Source: Portunus trituberculatus
Lineage: Eukaryota; Arthropoda; Malacostraca; Decapoda; Portunidae
Direction of reading: 5' to 3'
DNA: 64,000 bases
NCBI RefSeq assembly: GCF_017591435.1
Contig: NC_059295.1
Coordinates: forward strand, 34,522,926-34,586,925
Below, piece after piece: positions 36,008 through 51,432 of this stretch (positions are counted from its first letter, which is position 1; each line of letters begins with the position of its first letter). The position numbers were made by a program, and so were the translations under genes. Under the pieces are notes generated by a model, which was not told where the DNA came from, did no database searches, and worked only from the letters and a program-made list of their open reading frames with translations.

Positions 36008-36030
36008 AAGTAGTAGTAGTAGTACAATCA
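35947..36030. repeat. (TAG)n microsatellite
   Basis: About 80 bp of GTA/TAG trinucleotides. Flanks 35800-35946 and 36031-36300 show no gene. Confidence 0.95.
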
Positions 36031-36310
36031 TTACTAGTATTGTTATTTTGGACATATCATTAATGAAAGAAAATTATAACAAACTGATGAATCATGAATA
36101 CATTTTTTAACAGTTCATGAAAACATTCAGATTCTTCTTACCTCGCTCCCGACCGGCACTCACTCACACGTCACAACCACTTCACGCAAAACATTCCGTC
36201 TCTGAAAGTCTTCTTTGCTCTTCTCAATTTTTTTTTCAAGGTCAAGCAAGACTACACTGTGAAACAATCTGTGCCATAATGTCATAATGATCTAGTTGTT
36301 TGTTTAGAGG

Positions 36311-36928
36311 ATGTTTGTGAAAAACGATACTACGTACGGCCTGAAACGGATAGCACAGTGGTTCTCAAACGTTTTCATGAGCGACCCTATTTGGAACATT
36401 TCATTCCTTCGCGACCCAGAGTAAGGTAAAGAGAAAGAAAATGTACAATGATTTATAGTTATATACACGAGCCTGCATGGGCCCACTGCCAGTCCAACAT
36501 ACGTGTTTGATACAGGAGTCATTCCTGTCAGAGACACCATTACGTGGTGCCCAGGAGGAGGGAGGTAGGGGGAAGATGAACATACATAACAAAAGTAATT
36601 TGTGGTTAAAGAATAATAATTCAATTTAGTAACTGAAATACACTGAGACACTGAAAGCATGTTAATGTTCCTGTGTCCCTGCGACCCATCAAAATTGATC
36701 TCGCGACCCAACTTTGGGTCGCGACCCAGTTTGAGAACCACTGGGATAGCAGATTCAATGATTCGAGATGAACAAAGTGCGACCTCCAGCTGTCCCACTC
36801 CTGCGTTACTGACCGGGGGAAAATCGTGGCTATTGAATAAAGAGGTCGCGGATGCACTTGGAAAGAAAGGAAAAATATCATCACAGACTCTTACAATCTT
36901 CTATGAAATTTACTTCACGAGAGATATA
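36311..36928 (+). pseudogene. open frame split by a hAT MITE, possible exon
   Basis: Without the MITE and one target copy, an open frame runs from ATG at 36311 through 36928, with an acceptor-like TTTGTTTAG before it and a GTAAGT donor after it. The residues (SQTLTIFYEIYFTRDI near the end) do not match any family I know. About 75 codons of open frame in AT-rich DNA could be chance. Confidence 0.25.
36356..36743. mobile_element. hAT-type MITE with perfect 8 bp target duplication
   Basis: Ends CAGTGGTTCTCAAACG and, on the other strand, CAGTGGTTCTCAAACTGGG, with GCGACCC words inside both. GGATAGCA occurs directly on each side (36348-36355 and 36744-36751). 388 bp, non-coding. It splits an otherwise open plus-strand frame. 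Confidence 0.93.
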
Positions 36929-37142
36929 GTAAGTGCATCATGCGAGTATATTGTTTGTTTCCGCCAGTTATTGCAGCACAACCCTCATCCTATCTAAGAT
37001 CATAGACTTATACTGCAAACATTCACTCAAGAAGAAAAAGAAAAAATGCCACCCACTCTCAGAAACTTGTTCATTCTTTTATTCCTCGCATCACACTAAC
37101 GGGTTTCTTTTTACGCGCCATATTAAACTCAGGCCATATCCC

Positions 37143-37146
<4 letters not shown>

Positions 37147-37186
<40 letters not shown>

Positions 37187-37553
37187 CTAATTTTAGTTAT
37201 CCAATTATACTCTTTTATTAATTTGAAAACACTGAAATAGAGGTGAATGGATTGAATATAACATTTAAACAACACTGATGCCATTGAAGCTACGATTACA
37301 CACAAGAGGTGGTTCGTGGGAGAAAAAAAGAAGCAGAGAGATAGAGAGAAGAGTCGACAGATTGAAAGGAGATAGACAAACAGACAGTGGTTGGTGGGAG
37401 ACAGGTAGACAGGCAGACAGTAGTGGCTATTGGAGAAAGAGAGGTAGAAAAACAGACAGACAGATAGATGGAAGAAGGAAACAGAGACAAACAGAAGAGC
37501 TGTGGTTGGCGGGAGACAGAGAGGCATACGAAGGTGCGGCGAATCAGCGAGAG

Positions 37554-37607
<54 letters not shown>

Positions 37608-37610
37608 CAA
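37147..37610. repeat. (GT)n, purine-rich stretch and (GA)n
   Basis: (GT)n at about 37147-37183, an irregular GACAGACAGA-rich purine stretch at 37320-37550, and (GA)n at about 37550-37600. No coding region; the serine/leucine-rich frames are repeat artefacts. Confidence 0.9.
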
Positions 37611-37872
37611 GCAGGGAAAGAGATGGCTGAGAGGAAAAACAGCAGCGGTAGGGTATGCAAGAGAAGCAAGAGAACGCCTTAGGGGAGCGGTGAATTGTTT
37701 TATTACTTTCCAATTCTATTACTTTTACAATCATACCTCGTTCTTTTTTTCACTGCTTTGGTGGCTGAGAGTCCGTGTGCGTGTGTGTGTGTGTTCTTAT
37801 GTGTTTATCTCGAAGCAATATACAGTATTTCACCGGGACTCTTGTTGTCGTGTGCCCATATGAGGACGAAGT

Positions 37873-41330
<3,458 letters not shown>

Positions 41331-41895
41331 AACACACACACACACACACACCAGCCCAGCTGGACACCCCCTTGGTTACTAACCAAGCCCTAAACCAAAC
41401 CTAAATTGACCTAATTTCAACCTATATATGAAATGTAGTGAATCATTGGCAATGCTGCTCACTAATCTGGTGTAACACATACCCAACACACCTACTACCT
41501 CTATTTAGACTCCAAAAGAAAATTATAAGGATTATAACTAACAGTAACTTTTATTAACATACCCATCCTCTTTTTAAAAACACAAATATATTAAAAATAT
41601 TTGACATAAATAAACTACAGATCAGCATATTTATGCTTAAGTTAATGCGCAGCAGCCATAATACAGTAATACATCCTCAACATGACTACCCTACACGCAC
41701 ACGAGACTATCTCCGTACACCAGCACACAACCTTACTATTTTCCAACACTCATTAGCTTTCACCGGTCCTAAAATATAGAATTCTATCCCCAGTAATATA
41801 AAAAACTCTAACTCTATATATTGTTTTAAAAAGCATTACACAATATTAAAATATGTCCATATATTTCAATAGCGTCACTCTATATTATAATTTAT
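41331..41895. other. no feature recognised
   Basis: AT-rich DNA after the LINE 3' tail, with no ORF or repeat I can identify. Confidence 0.5.
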
Positions 41896-41916
41896 TGTTG
41901 TGTGTGTGTGTGTGTG

Positions 41917-42211
41917 TAATTCATCTCGGTCGCCTGCTGGTCACCCAGCCAGTCTTCCCCATTACAGAGCGACCTCAGAGCTCATAGACCGATCTTCGGG
42001 TAGGATTGAGACCACAACACACTCCACACACCGGGAAAGCGAGGCCACAACCCCTCAAGTTACATCCCGTACCTATTTACTGCTAGGTGAACAGGGTCCA
42101 CACATTAAGAGGCTTGCCCATTTGCCTCGCTGCCCCGGGACTCGAACCTGGTCCTCTCGATTGTGAGTCGAGTGTGCTAACCACTACACTACGCGGTGTA
42201 CCACTACACTA

Positions 42212-42215
<4 letters not shown>
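41917..42215 (-). mobile_element. tRNA-derived SINE, family 3 variant
   Basis: Minus strand: A-box-like TAGTGTAGTGGTTAGC, anticodon region CGACTCACAATCG, B box GGTTCGAGTCC, and a body that includes GTTCACCTAGCAGT as in family 3 but otherwise differs. (GT)n lies on both sides (41899-41916, 42216-42242). Confidence 0.8.
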
Positions 42216-42242
<27 letters not shown>

Positions 42243-42526
42243 TTCACTGTTTGATCTGCTGCAGTCTCTGACGAGACAGCCAGATGTTACCCTACAGAAC
42301 GAGCTCAGAGCTCATTATTTCCAATCTTCGGATAGGCCTGAGACCAGGCAAACACCACACACCGGAACAACAAGGTCACAACTTGATTTACATCCCGTAC
42401 CTACTCACTGCTAGGTGAACAGGGGCTACACGTGAAAGGAGACACACCCAAATATCTCCACCCGGCTGGGTAATCGAACCCCGGTCCTCTGGCTTGTGAA
42501 GCCAGCACTCTAACCACTGAGCTACC

Positions 42527-42533
<7 letters not shown>
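42243..42533 (-). mobile_element. tRNA-derived SINE, family 3
   Basis: Minus-strand copy nearly identical to 33237-33540, flanked by (GT)n at 42216-42242 and 42530-42610. A LINE family 1 3' end begins directly beyond the second tract. Confidence 0.87.
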
Positions 42534-42610
<77 letters not shown>

Positions 42611-42612
<2 letters not shown>

Positions 42613-43205
42613 TTACCTAGTTTTACCTAGTTGTAGTTTTACAGGACCTGGGCTTTATGCTCGTGTGGCCCCGTCTCCATATCTACACTTATCCAATTTT
42701 TCTTTAAAACTATGCACACTCGTTGCTGACACCACTTCCTCACTCAAACTGTTCCAAGTCTCAACACATCTTTGCAGGAAACAATATTTTTTAACATCTC
42801 TCAGACATCTTCCCTTCCTCAGTTTCTTACTATGCGATCTTGTGCTTCTAATGTCATATTCTTCTCTCAGGATTAGTTTCTCATTATCCACTTGATCCAT
42901 TCCGTTAATCAATTTATAAACTTGTATCAGATCTCCTCTCTCTCTCCTCTGTTCCAGGGTTGGTAGATCCATAGCTTTTAGTCTCTCCTCATATGTCATC
43001 CCTTTAAATTCTGGAACCATTCTTGTAGCCATCTTTTGTAGTCTCTCCAATTTCCTTATGTGTTTCTTTTTATGGGGGTCCATATAACTCCTGCATATTC
43101 CAATCTAGGTCTTATTTTAGTACTTATGAATTTCTTCATCATTTCTTTGTCCATATAGTGAAATGCTAATCCAATATTCCTTAGCAAATTATATGTCTCT
43201 CTATG
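42611..43205 (-). mobile_element. LINE family 1 3'-end fragment
   Basis: Minus strand: HIRKLERLQKMATRMVPEFK, LIQVYKLINGMDQVDNEKL and FLQRCVETWNSLSEEVVSA (42655-43083), i.e. the ORF2 C-terminus, then the ACTAGGTAAA tail. Truncated at 43205. From 43206 to 43690 nothing was recognised. Confidence 0.82.
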
Positions 43206-43964
43206 TGTGTGTGCGTGCGCGTGTACATGTGTGTGAGTTTGCGTGGTGGTGGTGATTTCGGGGTATTTGTAAATTAATTAACTCTTTTTTTGCCTGAAAG
43301 CTATTTTTATAGCTTACAATGGGCTGCCTAAAAAAAATATATATATCATATACCGTGTATCAATTAAGGCATAATAAAGTGTTTCAAAGTGTTTCAAAGT
43401 AATAACAGTATGTAAGCTCATCACAGCCGCTCCCTCCTAACAGGCTAACCGGATGCAGCGTGCTACACCCCTTCAAAGAAATAACAAAAATGCCTGGTAG
43501 TATCTGATATTACAATTTGGGAGGCAAAATCAACTCATGTTGTCAGAAATGTCAGAGATGATTAATAGAAGAGACCAATTCAGGCCTGTCACTCCAGCTC
43601 TGAATTACACATTCTAGATCTTGTGGTCGTGTGGTCAAACCTATGATCGAGGCTCCTTATTTTTCAGTACGTATAACCAAACCTTTTCTCTTCATTTTTC
43701 CATACATCGTGTAATTTTTCTTTCAAACTCTTAAACTGATTTAGCATTTATCACACTGTCTGGGAGGCTGTTCCAGTTATTCACATCCTATTACATAAGA
43801 AATACTTTTTAATGTCTTATTTTGCTCTTTACTTAAATATTTTCTTTCCATGATCATGAGTTTGCAATCCTTCCTGCATTTTAAACAAGCCTTCACATAC
43901 ATCTTTGTCATACACTCCATTCATCATTCTAAAGGTTTCCACCATATCTCCTCTTGACCTCCTA

Positions 43965-45345
43965 CAATGCTGGTCAGAGCGGAAGGTGCGGTACCTGTGA
44001 CATCCTCTGAAGGAGATTAATGACACAGAAAATGTTTTAATGAGGGTATTCACCTAAACTAGTAACTGATAGGGTGCCTCATGCCTTCTTGACCTTTCAA
44101 GTCTCTTGGGAAGTGAATCACCCAGGTGGTGAAGATACCCATATGTTCTGAATAGTGGCTTGGAGGTGTGGGAGGGAGTAAGTATCTCTCTCCTTTAGCT
44201 TCAGTTTTATGTACGCCCAGAGATTTTTTATAGGGTTCAGGTCTGGCGAACTTGTGGGCCAACGTTTTAAAAGGCTGACATTGCAGAAATCAAACCAGTC
44301 AACAATTAACTTTGCCGTATGGCATGGTGCACCATCTTGCATGAAGGAATCAGCATTGCACTTTTCCATACACACATGTAACTCATCTAGAATTAGCTCA
44401 AAGTAGTTATTTTGGTTCATATGAACATTCTTAGGCAAAAACACTAATTTTTCAAGACCATAGTAAGAAAAACAACCCTACACCATCAAAGAATCTGGGT
44501 TTTAATGTATGTGTTGTGTAGCGTGGATCGTGACGGTTACTACCGGGTCTGCGGTACACACGCTTTCTCTGGTTGTCTGTAATCTGAAAGCTTGCCTCAT
44601 CTGACCAAAGTATCGTACGACACTTACCGAAGTCCCAATCTTTGTGCTGAGACACAAACTGCTTGCCTACTGTTAAGGTAATCATGACTGAAGCAAAGTT
44701 TTGAAACTGTGCGGCAACTCCGTTATCCCATGTCACCTTTCACATATCTCCGCACACTCCTTTCACTCACCCCACCCAGCACAGAGGGTTCCTAGCCTAA
44801 AGTTCCTTGCTGTGTATGCAAGGGTTGGCCTAAAGCTGTCTTCAAATAATGTTCAGAGTTCTCTGGCTCACACTGCACTTATGTCCTTCAGGCTTGTAAG
44901 GTGGTGGCGAAGCGACTCTTCCTCCCTAACGATAAATTTTGGTTCAACGTTGAACAATTTTGAGAGCTTTGCCAGTGTTTTGCAGCAATTTCTTGATTTG
45001 ACTTATTCTCCCTCACTAAGGCACAAATAACTGAGATTTGGGCCTTACTAATTAGTTTCCTAGGTCCCATAATAGGTAGTAACAGGGTACAATGATAAGT
45101 TCACGCATCCACAAAAAGGGGCCGTGAGGGGGGGTGAAAAAAAATTCAAATGCAAGCACATGAACCACAGGCAAATGTTGACTAAGGAAACATATCATCT
45201 ACTTTGACTACTAGAGCTGCAGAGTTGTCAGATAGTGACATACAGCAAATCCCACCGTATGTTTAGGAGTTAAGAAGGGATGAATGAAATTTGGTCAGCG
45301 TGGAAGTCGTGGTCCTTTTTGCGCCTTCCGCTCTGACCAGCAGTG
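43965..45345 (-). mobile_element. Tc1/mariner-type transposon inside a LINE
   Basis: 1381 bp. Ends CAATGCTGGTCAGAGCGG and, on the other strand, CACTGCTGGTCAGAGCGG. TA lies directly outside each (43963-43964, 45346-45347). It is a different family from the element at 17926-19227. Confidence 0.9.
44118..45070 (-). pseudogene. Tc1/mariner transposase (broken)
   Basis: Starts MGPRKLISKAQISVICALVR (45070) with a helix-turn-helix-like N-terminus. Next comes ILWSDEASFQIT with the first catalytic Asp (WSDE), about 44600. FMQDGAPCHTAK carries the second Asp and SSPDLNPIKNLW the third catalytic site, where the usual D/E position reads K in NPIKN. Stops and a frameshift separate the three parts, so it is inactive. 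Confidence 0.85.
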
Positions 45346-46328
45346 TATATGTCAACATTGGTAGATCTAGTTTCTTCAGCCTTTCTTCATAGGAGAGATC
45401 CTTCAGGCCTGGTACCAAATTTGTTACCCTGCACTGAACCCTTTCAAAAGCCTCCACATCCTTCTTCTTGTAGGGACACCACACCTGATTGGCATATTCA
45501 AGGTGTGGTCAAATCAATGCCACATACAAGGACTTAAACATTTTCTCCTCCATGCTAACAAATGTCCTTCTTATTAACCCAACCATCATGTTCGCTTTAT
45601 TTATTTATTCTGCAAAATGTTCACTGAAATTTAACTCCTGGTCGATCTTCATCCCTAAATCTTTCACTACTTTAATATGGTTCAGAGCTTCATCCATAGT
45701 ATATTGAGATATATCTGTATTTTTTTACCAATTCTCATCAAATTGCATTTCTTAATAACCACTTCTTTGATCATTCATTCATTCTATTGAGATCTTCTTA
45801 TAATTTTCTACAGTCACCTTCATCCTTTATCATTCTGAATGCTTTAGTATCATCAGCAAAAACATCTCGGTATTCAATATTATTTCCAGGATATCATTAA
45901 TATACATAGCAAACAAGAGAGGATCAAGCATGATGCACACAGAGTTGAACTCTTGCATTTTCCAGGGTAGCAATGGTAGAACTATATAAAAAAAAAAAAA
46001 AAGCCTGAACTCGCAGTATGAGCAGTGGATGGGCCACGGGTGTCCATGGTGAAAACATCTTATCATTTCGTAGAAGCTGACGTGTTTTACTCTCTCACGA
46101 GAAGCAAATGCAATACTATATAGGTAACTCTTAGCATGGCAATCTCTCACTGGACGTCCTCTAGACAAAGGTCTGTAACTGGTTTTTCCCTGATACATAA
46201 TTTATCTAACTACTGGCATGGTGGGCTCTCATTGGACGTCCGTAACACGTGATTTATAAACACCACAAATCCCACAGGACACACAATGCCCTACTAATGT
46301 AAACAGCCATAAGAAGAGGAGGAAGACT

Positions 46329-46641
46329 TTTTTACGGTAAGGCCTATAGCGCCTGTAGGCACACTTGAAGAGTATATTGGAAGCGCTGTTCAGCTTCTGC
46401 CCATTAGTGGCGCAGGCAATTTTATTTATAGTAGTACCCATATTAGGGTCCATATCACCGCCCAAGCTCATCTTCAGTGTAACCACCTAGAACCTGAGTA
46501 TTATGGTGATATGTAGGTAACTTTAAACCACTCGACAAATGACAAAGTGTTTTAAGGCTGTACGTGGTGGGATTCGAACCTACGCGTGGACGTCTGCCCG
46601 ATCCCACGCTCACCACCTTATCCACTATGCCACCGCCTCCG
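46329..46641 (-). mobile_element. tRNA-derived SINE, family 2, complete copy
   Basis: Minus strand: A-box-like TGGCATAGTGG (near 46630), B box GGTTCGAATCC (about 46572-46582), a body with GTGATATGGACCC, and the 3' end GGCGCTATAGGCCTTACCG with an A tail at 46329. Other copies at 9033-9332 and 51722-51822. The stretch 45931-46328 is otherwise unannotated. Confidence 0.85.
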
Positions 46642-46827
46642 GAATATCGCTCGCTGGACTCTGTTTCTGACACAATTCTGCATTTTCCAAAGCATCACAA
46701 TAAGCCAATAAAAGGCTTGTGCCGGAAAAAAAAAACATTACAAATATGAAGTAAAGTGAGTATACATTAACACAACATGTAGTCGTTTCATGTGCTACAG
46801 AGAAGGACTGATTCTACACATTAACCA

Positions 46828-47305
46828 AATAAGGGCACTGTCCCCAAGAAGCCGTCCTGAGCACTTGCCTCGATTCCCGGCTCCCCCTCCGCAGCTCCTA
46901 CATCCAGCGGATTTGACGTCACATTAAATGAGAAATATATGGTACCGGTATATAAATTTGTTTTTGAGCAGGGGTTCCTTGAGACATGTGATGTATTTGA
47001 AGGGTTATGCAAGGTTAAAAAGGTTGAGAAACACTGCCTTATTCATTGCCATATTCTCTCTCTCCTTATTTGTTTTCATATTCTCACTCTCCTTATTCAT
47101 TTTCATATTCTCTCTCTCTCTCCTTATTCTTTTTCACATTCTCTCTCTCTCCTTATTCATTTTCATATTCTCTCTCTCTCTCTCTGACCAATAGCGTGGC
47201 TTCATATATGTGACGTCAAATCAGCTGGGTGGAGGAGCTGCGAAGTGGGAGCCGGGAATCAAGGCGAGTGCGCGGGACGGCTTCTCGGGGACAGTGCCCA
47301 AATAA
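46828..47305. mobile_element. inverted-repeat (MITE-like) element of unknown family
   Basis: The arms 46828-46923 and 47209-47305 are reverse complements, including GGGCACTGTCCCC, GATTCCCGGCTCCC and TTTGACGTCAC. The 285 bp interior holds a small hAT-like relic (about 46969-47037, ending GGTTGAGAAACACTG) and a minisatellite. The outermost ends are uncertain. Confidence 0.7.
47037..47187. repeat. minisatellite, about 28 bp, five units
   Basis: Units CCTTATTCATTTTCATATTC followed by (TC)n, varying in the length of the TC part. It lies within the inverted-repeat element. Confidence 0.88.
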
Positions 47306-48120
47306 GTTTCGTGCAAGACATGAAAATCCCTGCATTAAGTTAGGGTAGGTGTTAGCTTAGAATAGATTTTGTTAGAATGCATCAATGTTTTTATATGCAC
47401 AGATTTGGGTAATTATTTATAATATATCTATTTTCCCTCCACCACCCACCACTAAATATTCCTAATTCTTCTAAATTTTAAAACAACCTATCCTAGCCTG
47501 GGGAGCTGCGCCCCATCCTGGACACAGTGCTAGGATATTAACCTAACAAAATATAAAATTAATGAAACGACTAAAAAATTACACCTCTGGAAAATCTTGA
47601 ATTTCTGCCACACTCAAATGCTATTACAGGCATATTACACGCGTGCCATGCAATTTCTCAGTTTACAAGTCCTACATGATATGTGGGTTTCGTGCTTGTA
47701 TCCGATGCGGCTGTATTATAAAGATTTACCTAGATTTTTTCTTAAATTTAGGGATTTTTTCCGAGGATCAGGAGTGCTTATTCTATGTTCTAGGCATCAA
47801 AATATAACCATTGATGCATTCATTATTACTTAATGTAAGACTGACGCCTTTCTCTACATTTTCTATTATTTCAAATTTAGTCAATACCTGTCCATGGGCA
47901 TCTTGTTGCAAATTCACGTTTCGTTCCTCAAGTTTCCTACTACAATAACGCTTCTCAGTCAGCTGATTCCCAACAGCTGTGCTCAGTACTGCCAAATGTT
48001 GACGTTCGGCCGCTCCTCGATCTTGATCTTGACTTCCTTTCCTTTCTACCGGTGTTCTTGTAAATAGGGGGTAAGTATGGGGAACAGGCAAATAAAGAAA
48101 ATAATAAATAAATGATAAAC
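47306..48120. other. no secure gene; weak minus-strand frame at 47830-48075
   Basis: A minus-strand frame has a charged stretch (NQLTEKRYCSRKLEERNVN) that resembles the helical tails of transposon-derived DNA-binding proteins, but I cannot place it. Nothing else is seen. Confidence 0.3.
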
Positions 48121-48149
48121 AAAAAATGATTAAAAAAAGACAGTCCTAT

Positions 48150-48560
48150 CTTTCAACTCACTAGTTCTGTAGTTTCCATATCTGGCTCACAACATTTTTG
48201 CAACCTTAATATTATTACTTCATTCTTCTCCAGATTGTCTCTCCATTCCTATTAGCATCACCATTCATTTTCTTCTTTCATCCTCCAATTTGGCATGCCT
48301 CTAACTTCATCATCTCATCCCTCCCCATCTCTGGCATATTTTACCTACATATTCAAGAACAACATGCTCCACTGTTTCATCCCCTCACATTTTACACTCC
48401 TGATGCTGGCACACTTTGCTGTGGGACTCTGACCATCTACCATTCTACCTAGGTATGTAAATCCTTGCGTTTACATGCATACATTGTACCGTACGTATAG
48501 TTCCGAGAGCACCACCTAGGCTCTCTTCATACCACTTTTCAAATTATCAGGATCTCTTCT
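48150..48560 (-). pseudogene. decayed LINE ORF2 C-terminal relic
   Basis: Minus strand near 48370-48420 gives CQHQECKM then, after a stop, GDETVEHVVLEYVG, the Cys-rich 'C..C...ETxEHxLLEC' pattern found after the reverse transcriptase of several LINE clades. The reading frame is otherwise destroyed. 48561-49310 shows nothing. Confidence 0.45.
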
Positions 48561-49316
48561 CTTTCTTTCTATACCATTTCAATGTATTCCTTTTTTCCAT
48601 CTTATTCTCCCATTCACCCGATCACTCATATTAGTTTGGACACTTTTTTTTATTATTATTATTTTTAATATAACTTTTTCACTTTCTTACATCCCATTCT
48701 ATATCCTTTCCATCTTTCCAGCAGTTACCTAGTCACTCAACATGCCTCTCTCTAAGGATACGGTAGTTAGCATAGTCATACCCCCATGCTAATATATACC
48801 ATCTTTACAACTAAAGACAGGAAGTATATTATAATCCGTTGCTCTTCTACCCTCGTCCCTACCTCTTATTTATGATAATAATGTCAGATTTATACATAAG
48901 GACACAGGCATATGCAAGGCATTGAACCAACCGGGCATGCATGTCATTTACATTCCAGCCTAACGCCCGAGGAGTGTGAGGATGCACAGTGGCTATATGA
49001 TGAGCAGGATGATGGGATGCTATCTGGCTGCTAAAGGAGAGGCATCTTGTTCTCCTTGGGTTTTGATATAGTTTCCTCCGTTGGCTGGCTTATTTGTACG
49101 TATCTCTTATAGACTAACGTGGAGTTAAGGAGTCATTGCCATGCAGCCATGCATCCATGTCGCTCACCTTGCTGGTGAAGGACTTGATTCAGGCTTGGGG
49201 GCTGACAGATTTTGGTAGCCTGCTGGATGATTTGTCAGTATGCCGTCGTAGTAGGCATAGTAGGGGAAGGGAAGACCGGCACACTGCGTCCTCTAGGCTG
49301 CCAAGGATTATATATT

Positions 49317-50235
49317 TTTTTTTTTTACATTACAAGGGCACTGGCCAAGGGAAAACAAAGTGTTGGAAAAAAAAAATCCCGCTGGTTGCCAGGCCCTGTT
49401 GAGAGGAAAGTAGGAGAAAGAGAAAAAACAAAAAAATCTAAAAGGAGGGTCCAGTTAACGTAAGAGGTGTCTTGACACTCCTCTTTTGAAAGAGTTTAAG
49501 TCATAGGCAGGTGGAAATACAGACACAGGTAGAGAGTTCCAGAGTTTACCAGTGTAGGGAATGAAGGAGTGAAGATACTGGTTAACTCTTGCATTAGGAA
49601 GATGGACAGAATAGGGATGAGAAGAAGTAGAGAGTCTTGTGCAGCGAGGCCGCAGGAGGGGAAGGCAAGCAGTTAGCAAGTTCAGAAGAGCAGACAGCAT
49701 GAAAACAGCGGTAGAAGACAGATAAAGATGCAACATTGCGGCGGTGACTTAAAGAATCAAGACAGTCAGTTAGAGGAGAAGAGTTGATAAGACGAAAAGC
49801 TTTAGATTCCACCTTGTTTAGTAAAGCTGTGTGTGGATCCCCCAGACATGAGAGCCATACTCCATACACGGGCGGATGAGGCCCTGTACAGAGCAAGCAG
49901 CTGGGAGGGAGAGAAAATGGACGAAGACGCCACAGGACACCTAACTTCTTGGAAGCTGATTTAGCAAGAGTAGAGATGTGAAATTTCCAGTTTAGATTTT
50001 TAGTGAAGGATAGACCGAGTGTGTTTAATGTAGAGGAGAGGGGAAGTTGAGTGTTATTGAAGAAGAGAGGATAGTTGTCTGGAAGGTTATGTCGAGTAGA
50101 TAGTTGTAGAAATTGAGTTTTTGAGGCATTGAACAAAACCAGGTTTTCTCTGCCCCAATCAGAAACAAGTGAAAGATCAGAAGTTAGGCGTCCTATAGCA
50201 TCTCGCCTTGAGTCATTTAATTGTTGTTGGGTTGG
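49317..50235 (-). mobile_element. LINE family 2 fragment with poly(A) tail
   Basis: Minus strand: FNASKTQFLQLSTRHNLPDN, LGLSFTKNLNWKFHISTLAK, ALLNKVESKAFRLINSSPLT and the C-terminal YLHSFIPYTGKLWNSLPVSV (49455-50136). Ends in T-run 49317-49327, i.e. poly(A). 5'-truncated near 50235. Confidence 0.83.
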
Positions 50236-50930
50236 GCGTCACATATGTTGCATCTTAATATACCGTGTTTTGGTTGTTGCCTTGGTAGCGCGGAAAGGCA
50301 ATGCAGAATTGGCACAACATACAGTAATTTGCAGGGGTGAGAACAAGGCTTGGGAGAATATAATATAATTCTTCAGTGTCTGCCTTTCTGGAAGTCTACT
50401 AGCTAAGTTCAAGCCTCCATTGCTACCGAGAAGACATGATTGTAGTACCAAGGAAAAAAAAAAATAATAATAAACAAATAAACAAATAAATAAAATAAAA
50501 ATGAACAAATAGATTAATTGATTAATTAATTAAATAAATAGAATAAAAAAATCAAATAATGAAAAAAAAATCAAATAAAAAAAAAAAAAAAAAGACATCT
50601 CGCGCGAGAAGTTGAAAATCTATAGCATCCCTCCAGAGGTCAGCCGGCCAGCGACGTGATTTTCGTGGATCGTAGATCTCATAGACAAGCTTTCTGGTCA
50701 TAAAATTTCACACTACAACTCTCAAGAAGTGTAGTGCTCCTTTCCAAAAATCATCTTTCAAGATTAAAAATAATGGAAAGTGGAATTTAGGGCGTGCGTT
50801 AATCCATATAAATTTACAGGGCGAGGTCATTTACTGAAAAAAAAAAATGAATAAATAAATAAAAAAAAAATGAATCAAAGTTGGAGTTGTATGAGTAAAA
50901 ATTTGCTTTGAATGCCAGGTATACAATAGG
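50236..50930. other. no gene recognised; A-rich stretches
   Basis: Contains A-rich tracts at 50450-50595 and 50838-50872 only. Confidence 0.5.
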
Positions 50931-50936
50931 CCTTAA

Positions 50937-51116
50937 CCCCTTCGCGCCGGATGTTAAAAAAGCCCGTCTGTATGATATACGGGTTGTAGTGCCGCGCGCC
51001 CGAGCGCGGGAAACTCGTGCAAGCTTGTTATACTTGTCGTCTTTGTGTATTATACTGCTATTTTTTAGTCACTATATCGCCTTCAAAGAGGAAAGTGGAC
51101 GCTTTTCTCTTCGGAG

Positions 51117-51168
<52 letters not shown>

Positions 51169-51432
51169 GAACAGTCTATGCCATTGGGTAATTTTAGGCA
51201 CAAGGCAGGACGCATGTAGCTTATCTTTAGTAATTGGTGGAGACAAGGATGGTGGGAGGAGCACTAGGATTTCACAGACAGCATACGGCGTGTGTAGTTG
51301 GTATCCAACACACTATACGGGACAACTGAACTGAAGAAAGCTCAGAAAAGAAATATGACGCCTACGTAGGCGTCACCGTATATGCTACTGGGGCTTCATG
51401 ACGCCTACATAGGCGTCACCGTATTGAAGGGG
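50937..51432. mobile_element. piggyBac-type MITE in TTAA
   Basis: TTAA at 50933-50936 and 51433-51436 flanks ends CCCCTTCGCGCC and, on the other strand, CCCCTTCAATACGG, the piggyBac arrangement. 496 bp, non-coding. Inside are (GA)n (51119-51165) and a subterminal pair of palindromes (51357-51419). Confidence 0.85.
51357..51419. repeat. duplicated 20 bp palindrome near the piggyBac end
   Basis: TGACGCCTACGTAGGCGTCA is perfectly palindromic. A second copy about 23 bp further on has CATAGG at its centre. Each is followed by CCGTAT. Confidence 0.9.

Larger units (their letters stand above)
43690..45930 (-). mobile_element. distinct LINE (CR1-like group), split by a Tc1-like transposon
   Basis: Minus strand: RT remnant with FADDTKAFRMI-like sequence near 45850, CPYKKKDVEAFERVQCRVTN and LVPGLKDLSYEERLKKLDLP (45340-45484), then, beyond the transposon, RRSRGDMVETFRMMNGVYD (43900-43963). 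The two halves join in frame when the transposon and one TA are removed. Heavily decayed at both ends. Confidence 0.75.

Noticed and set aside
36300..36355. Alternative frame EDVCEKRYYVRPET resembling mitochondrial ribosomal protein S21 (RRYYEKP)
   Set aside because: Only a few residues match and the typical following YERC motif is absent.
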